A stretch of 64,000 nt of DNA from Demequina flava (GTDB taxonomy: Bacteria > Actinomycetota > Actinomycetes > Actinomycetales > Demequinaceae). Under the pieces are notes generated by a model. The model was not told the origin of the DNA. It was given only the letters and a program-made list of their open reading frames with translations, and ran no database searches. This document shows, piece after piece, positions 10,307 through 18,048 of this stretch. Position 1 is the stretch's first letter. Every line of letters starts with the position of its first letter. The position numbers were made by a program, and so were the translations under genes. The stretch covers positions 62,001 to 126,000 of the forward strand of contig NZ_BBRA01000002.1 of assembly GCF_000975035.1 (NCBI RefSeq). Direction: 5' to 3'.

Positions 10307-11764
10307 CCCCCAAGGTTTTCTGAAGCACCGCGAGCGGGAGGTTCCCAAGAGCCGCCCGGTCCCGATTCGCCTGCTCGACTGGAAGGACGTCAAGGACGAA
10401 CTGTCCAAGGACGAGCCGACCCTACGTCGTCAGGCAACTCGTTGCATGGATTGCGGAATTCCGTTCTGCCACCAGGGTTGCCCGCTGGGCAACATCATCC
10501 CTGAGTGGAACGATCTGGTCCGTCAGGGGCAGTGGGAAGACGCGATCGAGCGCCTTCACGCAACCAATAATTTCCCTGATTTCACCGGGCGCATTTGTCC
10601 TGCTCCGTGCGAGACTTCTTGTGTGCTTGGCATCAATCAGCCCGCAGTGACGATCAAGAACATCGAGGCCGAGATCATCGACCGCGCGTTCGCTGACGGC
10701 ACTGTGACACCGCACATCCCGCAGCGCCAGACCGGCAAGACGGTCGCCGTCGTGGGATCCGGGCCTGCAGGGCTAGCCGCAGCGCAGCAGCTCACGCGCG
10801 CCGGGCACACTGTCCGCGTCTACGAGCGGGACGACCGTATCGGTGGTCTGATGCGTTACGGCGTTCCCGACTTCAAGCTCGAGAAGATCCACATCGATCG
10901 TCGCATCGAGCAGATGGAGGCCGAGGGCACGCGTTTCCGTACCGACGTAGAGATCGGCAAGGACATCACGTGGGAAGAACTGCGCGCCCGCTATGACTCG
11001 GTGCTCGTGGCGACCGGTTCGCCCAAGCCCCGCGACCTTCCGTTGCCGGGCCGAGACCTCGACGGCATCCACTACGCGATGCCGTACCTGCACCAGGGCA
11101 ACCAGGCCGCTGCTGGTGAGACAGTCGAGAACCAGATCACAGCCGAGGGCAAGCACGTCATCGTGATCGGTGGCGGTGACACCGGCTCCGACTGCATCGG
11201 TACCGCGTTGCGCCAGAAGGCGGCCTCCGTCACGACGCTCGCGATCGGCAAGGAGTTGCCGCACGACCGTCCTGACACCGAGCCGTGGCCCACCGACCCT
11301 CGCGTGTTTGAAGTGTCGTCGAGCCACGAAGAGGGCGGCGAACGTCACTTCCTCGCCTCGACCGTTGAGTTCCTCGGAAATGAGGCGGGCCAGGTGCTTC
11401 GCTCCGGGTCGCCGAAACGCAGTACAACGCTGACGGGTCCCGTACCCCCAAGGCCGGCACCGAGCGGGACATTCCCGCGGATCTCGTGCTGATCGCCATG
11501 GGCTTCACCGGTCCCGAGACGGATGCGTTGAGTTCACAGGGCGGCGTTGCCGTCACCGACCGCGGGCGGATCGAGCGCGCGGACGATTTCCACACGTCGG
11601 TCGATGGTGTGTTTGTCGCTGGCGATGCCAGCCGCGGCGCTTCACTTGTCGTGTGGGCCATCGCGGAAGGCCGATCGGCTGCCGCGGCCATCGATCAGTA
11701 CCTGACCGGCAGCACCGAGTTGCCGGCGCCCGTCACAGCCAGCACGGTAGCGCTCCGTGCGTAG
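10299..11764 (+). pseudogene. gltD: Glutamate synthase (NADPH) small subunit, interrupted by a one-base frameshift
   Basis: GltD passes electrons from NADPH through FAD and Fe-S clusters to GltB. The N-terminal cluster cysteines (CMDCGIPFCHQGCP, CPAPCETSC), the FAD motif VVGSGPAGLAAA and the NADPH motif VIGGGDTGSD are intact. The frame from 10299 then runs into unrelated sequence and stops at 11492. The missing part resumes in another frame from about 11408 (VAETQYNADG) through AMGFTGPE to the terminal FAD block VAGDASRGASLVVWA, ending at 11764. Adding one base between 11400 and 11407 restores a 488-residue protein of normal length. Either a recent mutation or a sequence error explains this. 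Confidence 0.9.
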
Positions 11765-11783
11765 AGAGACACGAGGAAGCTAG

Positions 11784-13205
11784 ATGTCGCGAAAAGCAAA
11801 GATTGTCTGCACGATTGGGCCGGCCACCGCGCCGCTCGAGCGCATGCGTGAACTGGTCAATGCGGGCATGGACGTCGCCCGCATCAACCGTTCGCACGGC
11901 AGCACCGAAGAGCACGAGACGGTTTACAAGAACGTTCGTCAGGCAGCTGAGGAAGCTGGCCGCAACGTCGCCGTCCTCGTCGACCTGCAGGGTCCCAAGA
12001 TCCGCCTTGAGAAGTTCGCCGATGGCCCCCACGACTTGGCGGTTGGTGACGTCTTCACGATCACCACGCGCGACGTCGAGGGTACCAAGGACGTCTGCGG
12101 CACGACCTTCAAGGGTCTGCCCGGAGACTGCTCCGCCGGTGACGTCCTCCTGATCGATGACGGCAAGGTTCGCCTTGAGGTGACTGAGGTCACCGACACG
12201 GACGTCGTCACCAAGGTTGTCGTTCCCGGCCCCGTCTCCAACAACAAGGGCATCAACCTGCCCGGTGTCGCTGTGTCCGTTCCCGCACTGTCGGAAAAGG
12301 ACCAGGACGACCTGCGTTGGGGCCTGAAGATTGGCGCCGACTTCATCGCGCTGTCGTTCGTGCGTTCCGCGGCCGACTACGAGGACGTCGCACGCATCAT
12401 GGCCGAAGAGGGCGTGACCGTTCCGGTCGTGGCCAAGGTTGAGAAGCCGCAGGCCGTGGACAACCTCGAAGAGATCGTGGACGCCTTCGACGGCATCATG
12501 GTCGCTCGTGGAGACCTCGGTGTTGAGCTTCCGCTCGAGGAGGTGCCGCTGGTTCAGAAGCGCGCCATCGAGTTGTGCCGTGCCAACGCCAAGCCCGTCA
12601 TCGTCGCCACCCAGGTGCTCGAGTCCATGACTCACGCACCAGTTCCGACCCGCGCCGAGACCTCTGACTGCGCCAACGCCATCCTCGATGGAACCGACGC
12701 GGTCATGCTCTCCGGTGAAACCTCGGTGGGTGACTTCCCGATCGTGACGGTCGAGACCATGGCGCGCATCGTGCGCAACACGGAGGAGAAGGGCTACAGC
12801 CGTATCGCCCCGTTCCTCACCACGCCCAAGACCCGCGGTGGCGCGGTCACCCACGCGGCAGCAGAGATCGCCGACGTCTTGGATATCAAGTACATCGTGA
12901 CGTTCACGCAGTCCGGTGACTCGGCAGTGCGCATGGCGCGTCTGCGCCCGTCGGTTCCCATGCTGGCCTTCACGCCGGAGGCCAAGACTCAGAAGCGCCT
13001 CGCGCTCAGCTGGGGAGTGGATGCCGAGCTCGTTGAGCGCGTCGACAGCACCGACGACATGGTGAACTTGGTCGACAAGTACCTCAAGGACAACGGCAAG
13101 GCCGTTGACGGCGAGTATGTCGTGGTGGTCTCTGGTTCGCCCGTGGGCGTCGCTGGTACAACCAACGCCATCTTCGTGCACAAGGTGGGCCAGGTCCGCG
13201 GCTAA
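11784..13205 (+). CDS. pyk: Pyruvate kinase
   Basis: A 473-residue glycolytic enzyme that converts phosphoenolpyruvate and ADP to pyruvate and ATP. KIVCTIGPAT, VDLQGPKIR, VAKVEKP, the signature GIMVARGDLGVELP and the ATQVLESM helix are visible, with a B-domain insert at about 70-165 and a C-terminal allosteric domain. The N-terminal motif reads RINRSHGS where most family members have RxNFSHG, so the aromatic residue is replaced. It follows gltD by 19 bases and ends just before a strong bidirectional terminator. Confidence 0.97.
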   Translation: MSRKAKIVCTIGPATAPLERMRELVNAGMDVARINRSHGSTEEHETVYKNVRQAAEEAGRNVAVLVDLQGPKIRLEKFADGPHDLAVGDVFTITTRDVEGTKDVCGTTFKGLPGDCSAGDVLLIDDGKVRLEVTEVTDTDVVTKVVVPGPVSNNKGINLPGVAVSVPALSEKDQDDLRWGLKIGADFIALSFVRSAADYEDVARIMAEEGVTVPVVAKVEKPQAVDNLEEIVDAFDGIMVARGDLGVELPLEEVPLVQKRAIELCRANAKPVIVATQVLESMTHAPVPTRAETSDCANAILDGTDAVMLSGETSVGDFPIVTVETMARIVRNTEEKGYSRIAPFLTTPKTRGGAVTHAAAEIADVLDIKYIVTFTQSGDSAVRMARLRPSVPMLAFTPEAKTQKRLALSWGVDAELVERVDSTDDMVNLVDKYLKDNGKAVDGEYVVVVSGSPVGVAGTTNAIFVHKVGQVRG

Positions 13206-13222
13206 CTCCGCAACCCGCTTGA

Positions 13223-13264
13223 ACGACGAGAGCCCCGCACCGGTTGGTGCGGGGCTCTCGTCGT
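13223..13264. terminator. Bidirectional intrinsic terminator between pyk and cls
   Basis: A perfect 19-bp stem (13223-13241 with 13246-13264) around the loop GGTT, containing the core AGCCCCGCACC. It sits just after the pyk stop and can serve the convergent side as well. Confidence 0.85.
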
Positions 13265-13291
13265 GTGTAAGGGGGATAAACGACGTGGGGG

Positions 13292-13309
13292 AGGGCCGAT
13301 GCCAGGGTC
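13292..13309 (+). repeat. Dispersed GGGCCGATGC motif, divergent copy 1
   Basis: AGGGCCGATGCCAGGGTC resembles the three near-identical intergenic copies at 14808, 45316 and 60360. Here the motif is part of the cls terminator stem. Confidence 0.4.
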
Positions 13310-13325
13310 ACCGTGGCATCGGCCC
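13293..13325 (-). terminator. Hairpin directly after cls
   Basis: A perfect 12-bp inverted repeat, GGGCCGATGCCA (13293-13304) with TGGCATCGGCCC (13314-13325) around a 9-base loop, abuts the cls stop codon. It shares its core with the dispersed GGGCCGATGC repeat described elsewhere in this window. Confidence 0.6.
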
Positions 13326-13326
13326 G

Positions 13327-14787
13327 TTACGTGAGTGCGGAAATCAGACGGAACACACCGTCGAGGAAGCGTGATCGCGCTGGCTCTTGCAGCCACTGGT
13401 CAAGGGTGAGTTCGCGGCTGGCTTCGCGGTACTTCGTCTCGATCTCGCGCATCTGGTTGACGAAGTCGTCGCCGCGGACCATGAGCGACATCTCAGCATT
13501 GAGGGTGAACGAGCGGATATCCATGTTGCTCGACCCGATCACAGCGAGGGTGTCGTCGATCGAGAAGTGCTTGGAGTGCAAGATGTACGGCGCGGGATAG
13601 AGGAAGATCCTCACGCCGGCGCGCAAAAGCGTCTCGTAGTACGACCGTTGCGCGTGGTAGACGGTGCCCTGATCGCCCACCTCAGAGACAAACAGTTGCA
13701 CCTCGAGGCCCCGCTGGCAGGCCGTGGTGATCGCGTAGATCATCGCTTCGTTGGGCACAAAATACGGGCTCGTGAGGATGATGCGCTCGTTGGCGCCGTG
13801 AATGAGCGACAGGAACATACGGAGGTTGCTCTCCGTGTCGTACGCCGGCCCACTGGGCACCATCTGGCATTCGAGCGTGCCGCCGATGGGCTGTGGGACC
13901 TGCGACGCCGGAACTCGTTCTGTATCTGACAGGTCCTCGCCAGTCTCGAAGTACCAGTCGGAGAGGAAGACGGCATCGACCTGTGCGACGACCGGACCTT
14001 CGACTCTTGAGACAAGCTCGTGCCACATGAGGCCACGCTTGATGTTCTTCTCCGCGTTGTAGTCGCGCGAGATGAGGTTCTGTGACCCGACGAAGCCCAC
14101 CTCACCGTCGACGACCACCAACTTGCGGTGGTTGCGGAGGTCCGGGCGCTGGTACTCGCCCTTGAACGGCCGCACGGGTAGCATCCAGGACCACTTGACA
14201 CCAATCCTGTCGAGTTCCGCGAAGGTCTCCTTGGACTGCGGGATCCTGCGGGACGCGACGTAGTCTGCCAGGAAGCGGACGGTCACGCCTCGCTTGACCG
14301 CGCGCTCCATCGACTGGAAGAAGCCCCGCGTGGTGTCGTCCCAGGCCGCGATATAGAACTGGATGTGGACGTAGTCGCGCGCCTGATCGATCGCACTCGC
14401 CATGGCGTCGATCGAGCCCTGGTAGTCGTCGATGAGCTCCGCCGACGAATTGCCCACGACCGGAAGCGCGGTGAGTGACTCATTTTGTTGCGCGACGCGC
14501 TGGAGCCACCGCGGAGCGTCCACATCCGTGTGACCGTCAGACAGTTCGGCGATTCGCTTCGTCGCCGCTCTCTGTGCTTCGTGGCGCCGCTTGGGAAGGC
14601 GGAAGTTACCGATCAGGAGGTACAGCGCGAGCCCGATGAAGGGCGTCAGGAAGATCAGCAGGAGCCACGCCATCGCTGCGGTGGGCTTGCGGCCGCGCGG
14701 GATGTAGATCAGTGCGATGATGCTGATCGCGAGCTCGACGATCGCAAGGATCGGCCAGACCTGGAGCGCTGAGAAAAAGGCGGGCAT
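13327..14787 (-). CDS. cls: Cardiolipin synthase
   Basis: A 486-residue phospholipase-D-type enzyme that makes cardiolipin at the membrane. Two N-terminal membrane helices (about 10-28 and 38-58) precede two HKD motifs, HRKLVVVDGEVGFVGSQN and HSKHFSIDDTLAVIGSSN, each with the catalytic His, Lys and Asp. AAGGA lies 5 bases before the ATG. It is the downstream gene of a minus-strand tRNA-Leu/mgsA/cls run, though gaps of 56 and 58 bases leave room for separate transcripts. Alternative PLD-family activities are unlikely given the membrane N-terminus and length. Confidence 0.93.
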   Translation of the reverse strand: MPAFFSALQVWPILAIVELAISIIALIYIPRGRKPTAAMAWLLLIFLTPFIGLALYLLIGNFRLPKRRHEAQRAATKRIAELSDGHTDVDAPRWLQRVAQQNESLTALPVVGNSSAELIDDYQGSIDAMASAIDQARDYVHIQFYIAAWDDTTRGFFQSMERAVKRGVTVRFLADYVASRRIPQSKETFAELDRIGVKWSWMLPVRPFKGEYQRPDLRNHRKLVVVDGEVGFVGSQNLISRDYNAEKNIKRGLMWHELVSRVEGPVVAQVDAVFLSDWYFETGEDLSDTERVPASQVPQPIGGTLECQMVPSGPAYDTESNLRMFLSLIHGANERIILTSPYFVPNEAMIYAITTACQRGLEVQLFVSEVGDQGTVYHAQRSYYETLLRAGVRIFLYPAPYILHSKHFSIDDTLAVIGSSNMDIRSFTLNAEMSLMVRGDDFVNQMREIETKYREASRELTLDQWLQEPARSRFLDGVFRLISALT

Positions 14788-14807
14788 GGGGTTCCTTCAT
14801 GTGGGGC

Positions 14808-14825
14808 AGGGCCGATGCTGTGATC
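14808..14825 (+). repeat. Dispersed intergenic repeat AGGGCCGATGCYGTGRTC, copy 2
   Basis: AGGGCCGATGCTGTGATC lies between mgsA and cls. It differs at one base from the copy at 45316 and at two from the copy at 60360. Confidence 0.55.
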
Positions 14826-14843
14826 GCCGCGTGCCTCAGTCCG

Positions 14844-15317
14844 TCAGTCGTTCTCGTCGGCCTTGAGCGTGGTCCAGTCACGTGGGCCGTGCGTGGGCGT
14901 GGTGCGCTTGTAGGTGCCGCTGAACAGGGGAGAGGAGATGAGGAAGTCTGCCGTGGCCACGTTCGAGGCCATCGGAATGTTCCACACGCTTCCCAGGCGC
15001 AACAAGGCCTTCACGTCTGGATCGTGCGGCTGCGCCTGAAGTGGGTCCCAGAAGAACACCAACATGTCGATGCCGCCCTCGGCGATGCGGGCACCCACCT
15101 GCTGATCGCCGCCGATGGGGCCGGACAAGAACCGGGTGACTGGCAGCTCCAGCGCTTCCTCAAGCATCGAGCCTGTGGTGCCCGTGGCGTAAAGGTGGTG
15201 GCGAGAGAGCGAACCCTTGTTGAACGTTGCCCATTCAAGGAGTTCAGGCTTCTTGTTGTCGTGTGCGACAAGAGCGATGTGCTTCGCTCCCGCGATGGTC
15301 CGGGTCTGTTCGGTCAC
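14844..15317 (-). CDS. mgsA: Methylglyoxal synthase
   Basis: A 157-residue enzyme that converts dihydroxyacetone phosphate to methylglyoxal and phosphate, a bypass that relieves phosphate limitation in glycolysis. [10 protein letters not shown] at the phosphate site, ATGTTG and [12 protein letters not shown] are present; the catalytic Asp falls at residue 71 with this start, as in the E. coli enzyme. The GTG at 15317 is chosen because GGAGG lies 5 bases upstream; a longer reading to 15365 would run toward the tRNA gene. About 17 extra residues at the C-terminus compared with the short family members are polar. Confidence 0.93.
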   Translation of the reverse strand: MTEQTRTIAGAKHIALVAHDNKKPELLEWATFNKGSLSRHHLYATGTTGSMLEEALELPVTRFLSGPIGGDQQVGARIAEGGIDMLVFFWDPLQAQPHDPDVKALLRLGSVWNIPMASNVATADFLISSPLFSGTYKRTTPTHGPRDWTTLKADEND

Positions 15318-15375
15318 AGCATCCTCCAGGGACGAGAGCGTCTTCGCGCACGGCACGGGCGCCAAGGGCGCCGCG

Positions 15376-15449
15376 TGCCCCGAGTGGGATTCGAACCCAC
15401 ACTGGTACGGGTTTGAGCCGTATGCCTCTGCCGGTTGGGCTATCGGGGC
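15376..15449 (-). tRNA. tRNA-Leu(CAA) with short variable loop
   Basis: The minus strand folds into a full cloverleaf of 74 bases. The acceptor stem GCCCCGA/TCGGGGC has seven pairs, the D arm has three GCC/GGC pairs, the anticodon stem TACGG/CCGTA closes the loop CTCAAAC with anticodon CAA, the variable loop is the five bases CCAGT, and the T stem GTGGG/CCCAC closes TTCGAAT. The discriminator is A, as expected for Leu. CCA is not encoded. CAA reads the Leu codon UUG, but tRNA-Leu normally has a long variable arm, which is missing here. Confidence 0.92.
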
Positions 15450-15455
15450 CTTCGG

Positions 15456-15461
15456 AGACTA
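15456..15461 (-). promoter_or_regulatory. Candidate -10 box of tRNA-Leu
   Basis: On the minus strand TAGTCT ends 6 bases before the first base (G) of the tRNA, the distance at which transcription would start at tRNA position 1. It overlaps the divergent pdtaR -10 box. Confidence 0.4.
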
Positions 15462-15465
15462 GGCT
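15460..15465 (+). promoter_or_regulatory. -10 box of the leaderless pdtaR-like gene
   Basis: TAGGCT lies 7 bases before the GTG at 15473, and no Shine-Dalgarno sequence fits between them. The -35 region falls inside the tRNA-Leu gene. Confidence 0.55.
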
Positions 15466-15472
15466 AGCGCCT

Positions 15473-16129
15473 GTGACGGATACGCAAGACACATCAGAGA
15501 CCATTGCCGCGCCTGAGACGGCTGAAACTGCCGCGACCGAGGCGCCGGCGACCAAAAAGCGCCGTGCTGTCGTTGCGGAGGATGAAGCTCTCATCCGCAT
15601 GGACATCGTGGAGACGCTCCGTGAGGGCGGCTACGACGTCGTTGGCGAGGGCGCCAACGGTGAAGAGGGCGTAGCGCTGGCCAAGGAGCACAAGCCCGAC
15701 GTCGTCGTCATGGACATCAAGATGCCCGTGATGGATGGCATCACCGCCGCGGAGCAGATCGCTGCCGCGCGTGTTGCCCCCGTCGTGCTGCTCACCGCGT
15801 TCTCCCAGACAGAGTTGGTCGAGCGCGCGCGTGACGCGGGAGCCATGGCGTACGTCGTCAAGCCCTTCACTCCGGCAGACCTTCTGCCCGCGGTCGAGAT
15901 TGCTGCGTCGCGCTTTGTGGAGATCCGCGCGCTCGAGTCGGAAATCGCCGACATCAATGAGCGCATGGACACCCGCAAGAAGGTTGAGCGCGCCAAGGGC
16001 CTGCTCATGGAAAAGATGAAGCTCAACGAGCCAGAGTCCTTCCGCTGGATTCAGAAAACGTCGATGGATCGCCGTTTGACGATGAAGGAAGTGGCAGAAG
16101 CCGTCATTGAGCAGATGTCAGGAAAGTAG
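15473..16129 (+). CDS. pdtaR: ANTAR-domain response regulator (PdtaR-like transcription antiterminator)
   Basis: A 218-residue two-domain regulator. After a disordered Thr/Ala/Glu-rich tail of about 30 residues comes a receiver domain with acidic residues AEDE, phosphoacceptor Asp81 in VVVMDIKMPVMDG, the switch Thr in LLTAFSQ and Lys in VVKPF. A coiled linker (about 150-170) leads to an ANTAR domain with ERAKGLLMEKMKLNEPESF, which binds paired RNA hairpins and blocks termination. No partner kinase is in the window. Start: a GTG 7 bases after TAGGCT, consistent with a leaderless message. The paired hairpins in the livK leader immediately downstream are candidate targets. Confidence 0.93.
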   Translation: MTDTQDTSETIAAPETAETAATEAPATKKRRAVVAEDEALIRMDIVETLREGGYDVVGEGANGEEGVALAKEHKPDVVVMDIKMPVMDGITAAEQIAAARVAPVVLLTAFSQTELVERARDAGAMAYVVKPFTPADLLPAVEIAASRFVEIRALESEIADINERMDTRKKVERAKGLLMEKMKLNEPESFRWIQKTSMDRRLTMKEVAEAVIEQMSGK

Positions 16130-16185
16130 TTTCCCCACTGCTACATGTCCGCATTGTCATGAATCTCGCGACAATATGTCCGGCA

Positions 16186-16203
16186 CATCACGGAATTGTG
16201 ATG
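16186..16203. promoter_or_regulatory. Palindromic operator-like site upstream of livK
   Basis: CATCAC and GTGATG form a 6-bp inverted repeat around GGAATT, about 32 bases upstream of the candidate livK -10 box. The nearby direct repeat ATGTCCG at 16144 and 16175 may be part of the same regulatory region. Confidence 0.35.
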
Positions 16204-16234
16204 CGGTTGTCCCCTACACGAAATCTAAGTTCGA

Positions 16235-16240
16235 TAGCGT
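16235..16240 (+). promoter_or_regulatory. Candidate -10 box of livK
   Basis: TAGCGT in the 192-base gap between the ANTAR regulator and livK. A start near 16247 gives a leader of about 75 bases that contains two hairpins. The -35 box is not clear. Confidence 0.4.
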
Positions 16241-16253
16241 GAACTCATTGCTA

Positions 16254-16304
16254 CCAGGGACGGTCCCTGGGGCTATGGGCTGACGAAGGCTGGTTCTTCG
16301 TCAG
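16254..16304 (+). promoter_or_regulatory. Two tandem hairpins in the livK 5' leader
   Basis: Hairpin 1 pairs CCAGGGA (16254-16260) with TCCCTGG (16264-16270). Hairpin 2 pairs CTGACGAAG (16280-16288) with CTTCGTCAG (16296-16304) around GCTGGTT. They end 4 bases before the GGAGGG ribosome-binding site. No U-rich tract follows, so neither is a plain terminator. The loops do not match the hexaloop with A1 and G4 reported for known ANTAR targets. Confidence 0.5.
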
Positions 16305-16321
16305 TTGTGGAGGGATACACC

Positions 16322-17605
16322 ATGGCACGATGGAACACCATCGCGCGAGGTGGAGCCGTACTGGCTGCAGCCTCGCTCGCTCTCGCCGCCTGCTCGTCAG
16401 GTGACTCCGACGCTGATGCTTCGGCATCCGGCGGCGGCAGCTCCGAGGGCGGATCAACCGAAGCGCTCAAGATCGGCACCGTATTGCCGCTGACCGGTTC
16501 GCTGGCATTCCTTGGACCCCCCGAGGTCGCGGGAGTCGACCTCGCTGCGAATGAGATTAACGACGCCGGCGGCGTGCTGGGCAGCCCTGTGGAGATCATC
16601 CACGGTGACTCGTCCGACACGCAGCAGGCGAACATTGCTCCGCAGACGGCATCCGACCTCATCTCGGACGGCGTGTCCGCGATTGTCGGTGCTGCGTCGT
16701 CTGCAGTGACACTGAACTTCGTCGATGACGTTGTTGCAGCCGAGGTCGTGCAGGTGTCGCCTGCTAACACCGCGACTGCGCTGTCCGGCTACGACGACTT
16801 CTTCTTCCGTACCGCTCCGCCGGACTCGGTTCAGGGCAACGCGCTGGCCAACCTCATCCTTGATGACGGTCACACCAATGTTGGTCTGCTGGTCTTCAAC
16901 GAGGACTACGGCACCGGCCTGCGCGACGTTGTGAAGGCCACGGTCGAAGAGGCTGGCGGTACCATCACGTACGGTAACCCCGGTGAAGAGTTCGACCCCG
17001 CTGCGACCAACTTCACCGCCGAGGTGGAGGCCGTCATGGCGACCGACCCCGAGGCCATCGTCGTGATCGCGTTCGATCAGACCAAGCAGATCGTTCCTGA
17101 ACTGCTTTCGGCTGGCATGACCTCCGACATGCTCTACATGACGGACGGTAACACCGCTGACTACTCGGGTGACTTCGACCCGGGTGCCATCCAGGGTGCA
17201 CAGGGAACCATCCCCGGTGCCCAGGCATCGGATGAGTTCGCTATGCGCCTCGAAGAGGCCTACGGCGAGCCCCTCGACTCGCTGGCATACGGTCCTGAGT
17301 CCTACGACGCAACCATGCTGATCGCGCTCGCCGCGGTTCACGCTGGTGCCACCGACGGTCCTTCGATCCAGGGCTCGATGGCTGCTGTCTCGGGTTCGAC
17401 CGGCGGCACCGAGTGCACCGGATTCGAGGAGTGCGCTGGACTCCTTGAGGATGGCGAAGAGATCAACTACCAGGCAGTTTCTGGTGTTGGACCGTTCAAC
17501 GAGTCCAACGACCCGTCGGCCGCATTCGTGGGTGTCTACGAATTCGACGAGAACAACACTCAGAGCTGGGTCTCTGAGGTCTTCGGTGAGGTTCCCGAGA
17601 GCTAA
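16322..17605 (+). CDS. livK: Branched-chain amino-acid ABC transporter substrate-binding lipoprotein
   Basis: A 427-residue LivK-type periplasmic-binding protein. The signal peptide ends in the lipobox LALAAC with the lipidated Cys24, followed by a Ser/Gly/Asp linker to about residue 45. The mature part has the family features KIGTVLPLTGSLAFLG, a two-lobe fold and a late SLAYGPESYDA segment. The ATG at 16322 has GGAGGG 7 bases upstream. Membrane and ATPase subunits are encoded on the opposite strand at 18074-21748, so the operon is split and convergent. True ligand (Leu/Ile/Val or amide) cannot be told from sequence alone. Confidence 0.92.
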   Translation: MARWNTIARGGAVLAAASLALAACSSGDSDADASASGGGSSEGGSTEALKIGTVLPLTGSLAFLGPPEVAGVDLAANEINDAGGVLGSPVEIIHGDSSDTQQANIAPQTASDLISDGVSAIVGAASSAVTLNFVDDVVAAEVVQVSPANTATALSGYDDFFFRTAPPDSVQGNALANLILDDGHTNVGLLVFNEDYGTGLRDVVKATVEEAGGTITYGNPGEEFDPAATNFTAEVEAVMATDPEAIVVIAFDQTKQIVPELLSAGMTSDMLYMTDGNTADYSGDFDPGAIQGAQGTIPGAQASDEFAMRLEEAYGEPLDSLAYGPESYDATMLIALAAVHAGATDGPSIQGSMAAVSGSTGGTECTGFEECAGLLEDGEEINYQAVSGVGPFNESNDPSAAFVGVYEFDENNTQSWVSEVFGEVPES

Positions 17606-17634
17606 GCTCGCGACTCGCTGATAAGCATTAATGG

Positions 17635-17666
17635 AAGGGCCCCGGCTTCGGCCGGGGCCCTTCTTT
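17635..17666 (+). terminator. Intrinsic terminator of livK
   Basis: A perfect 12-bp stem AAGGGCCCCGGC/GCCGGGGCCCTT with the stable loop TTCG, followed by CTTT. It begins 30 bases after the livK stop. Confidence 0.88.
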
Positions 17667-18013
17667 GCGTCCCCTGCGCGATCTGGTGCACGGCAGGTCC
17701 GGCAGATTGCGTCGCCGTGAGGGGAGCGGTAGCTACGGGGCATTCTGCAGAGCCGCGACCATCAAGTCCCGTGGTGAACTTCCGACATCTGTGCGGTGAC
17801 GGGGGAGTGCTGGCGAAGGCGTGGCCTCGTGGCCTCGTGGCAACTGGCACGGTTGGGGAGCCCCAGCGCATCCGTGGGACGTTCTCACCGGGCTCCGTGA
17901 TGACGGATCCCAGCGCCTCAGGCAGCGTCATGCCTCGCTCCATCGCCACAGGCTGGGAGCGCTGCTCTACCGCCCCTCTGCGCGACAAAGCGTGCGTAGC
18001 GCTAGAGAGACGA
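17667..18013. other. Gene-free stretch between two convergent terminators
   Basis: About 350 bases with no reading frame that looks like a known family. Open frames exist on both strands because of the GC content, but none has a good start, ribosome-binding site or natural composition. A short tandem repeat GTGGCCTC occurs around 17820. It could be the remnant of a lost gene, an unrecognised RNA, or spacer. Confidence 0.5.
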
Positions 18014-18048
18014 CTGAGGCCCGCCAGCGCAACGCTGACGGGCCTCAG
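18014..18048 (-). terminator. Terminator of the livHMGF operon
   Basis: CTGAGGCCCG (18014-18023) pairs with CGGGCCTCAG (18039-18048), and an inner CAGCG/CGCTG stem closes a CAA loop. It lies 26 bases after the livF stop on the minus strand. Confidence 0.7.

Noticed and set aside
11733-13181. A 482-codon open frame on the strand opposite pyk
   Set aside because: Shadow of pyk in high-GC DNA; the composition is His/Arg/Val-rich with no family motif, and pyk is unmistakable.
16254-16304. livK leader hairpins as a leucine-responsive riboswitch or attenuator
   Set aside because: No leader peptide with Leu/Ile/Val codons and no competing terminator stem could be found.
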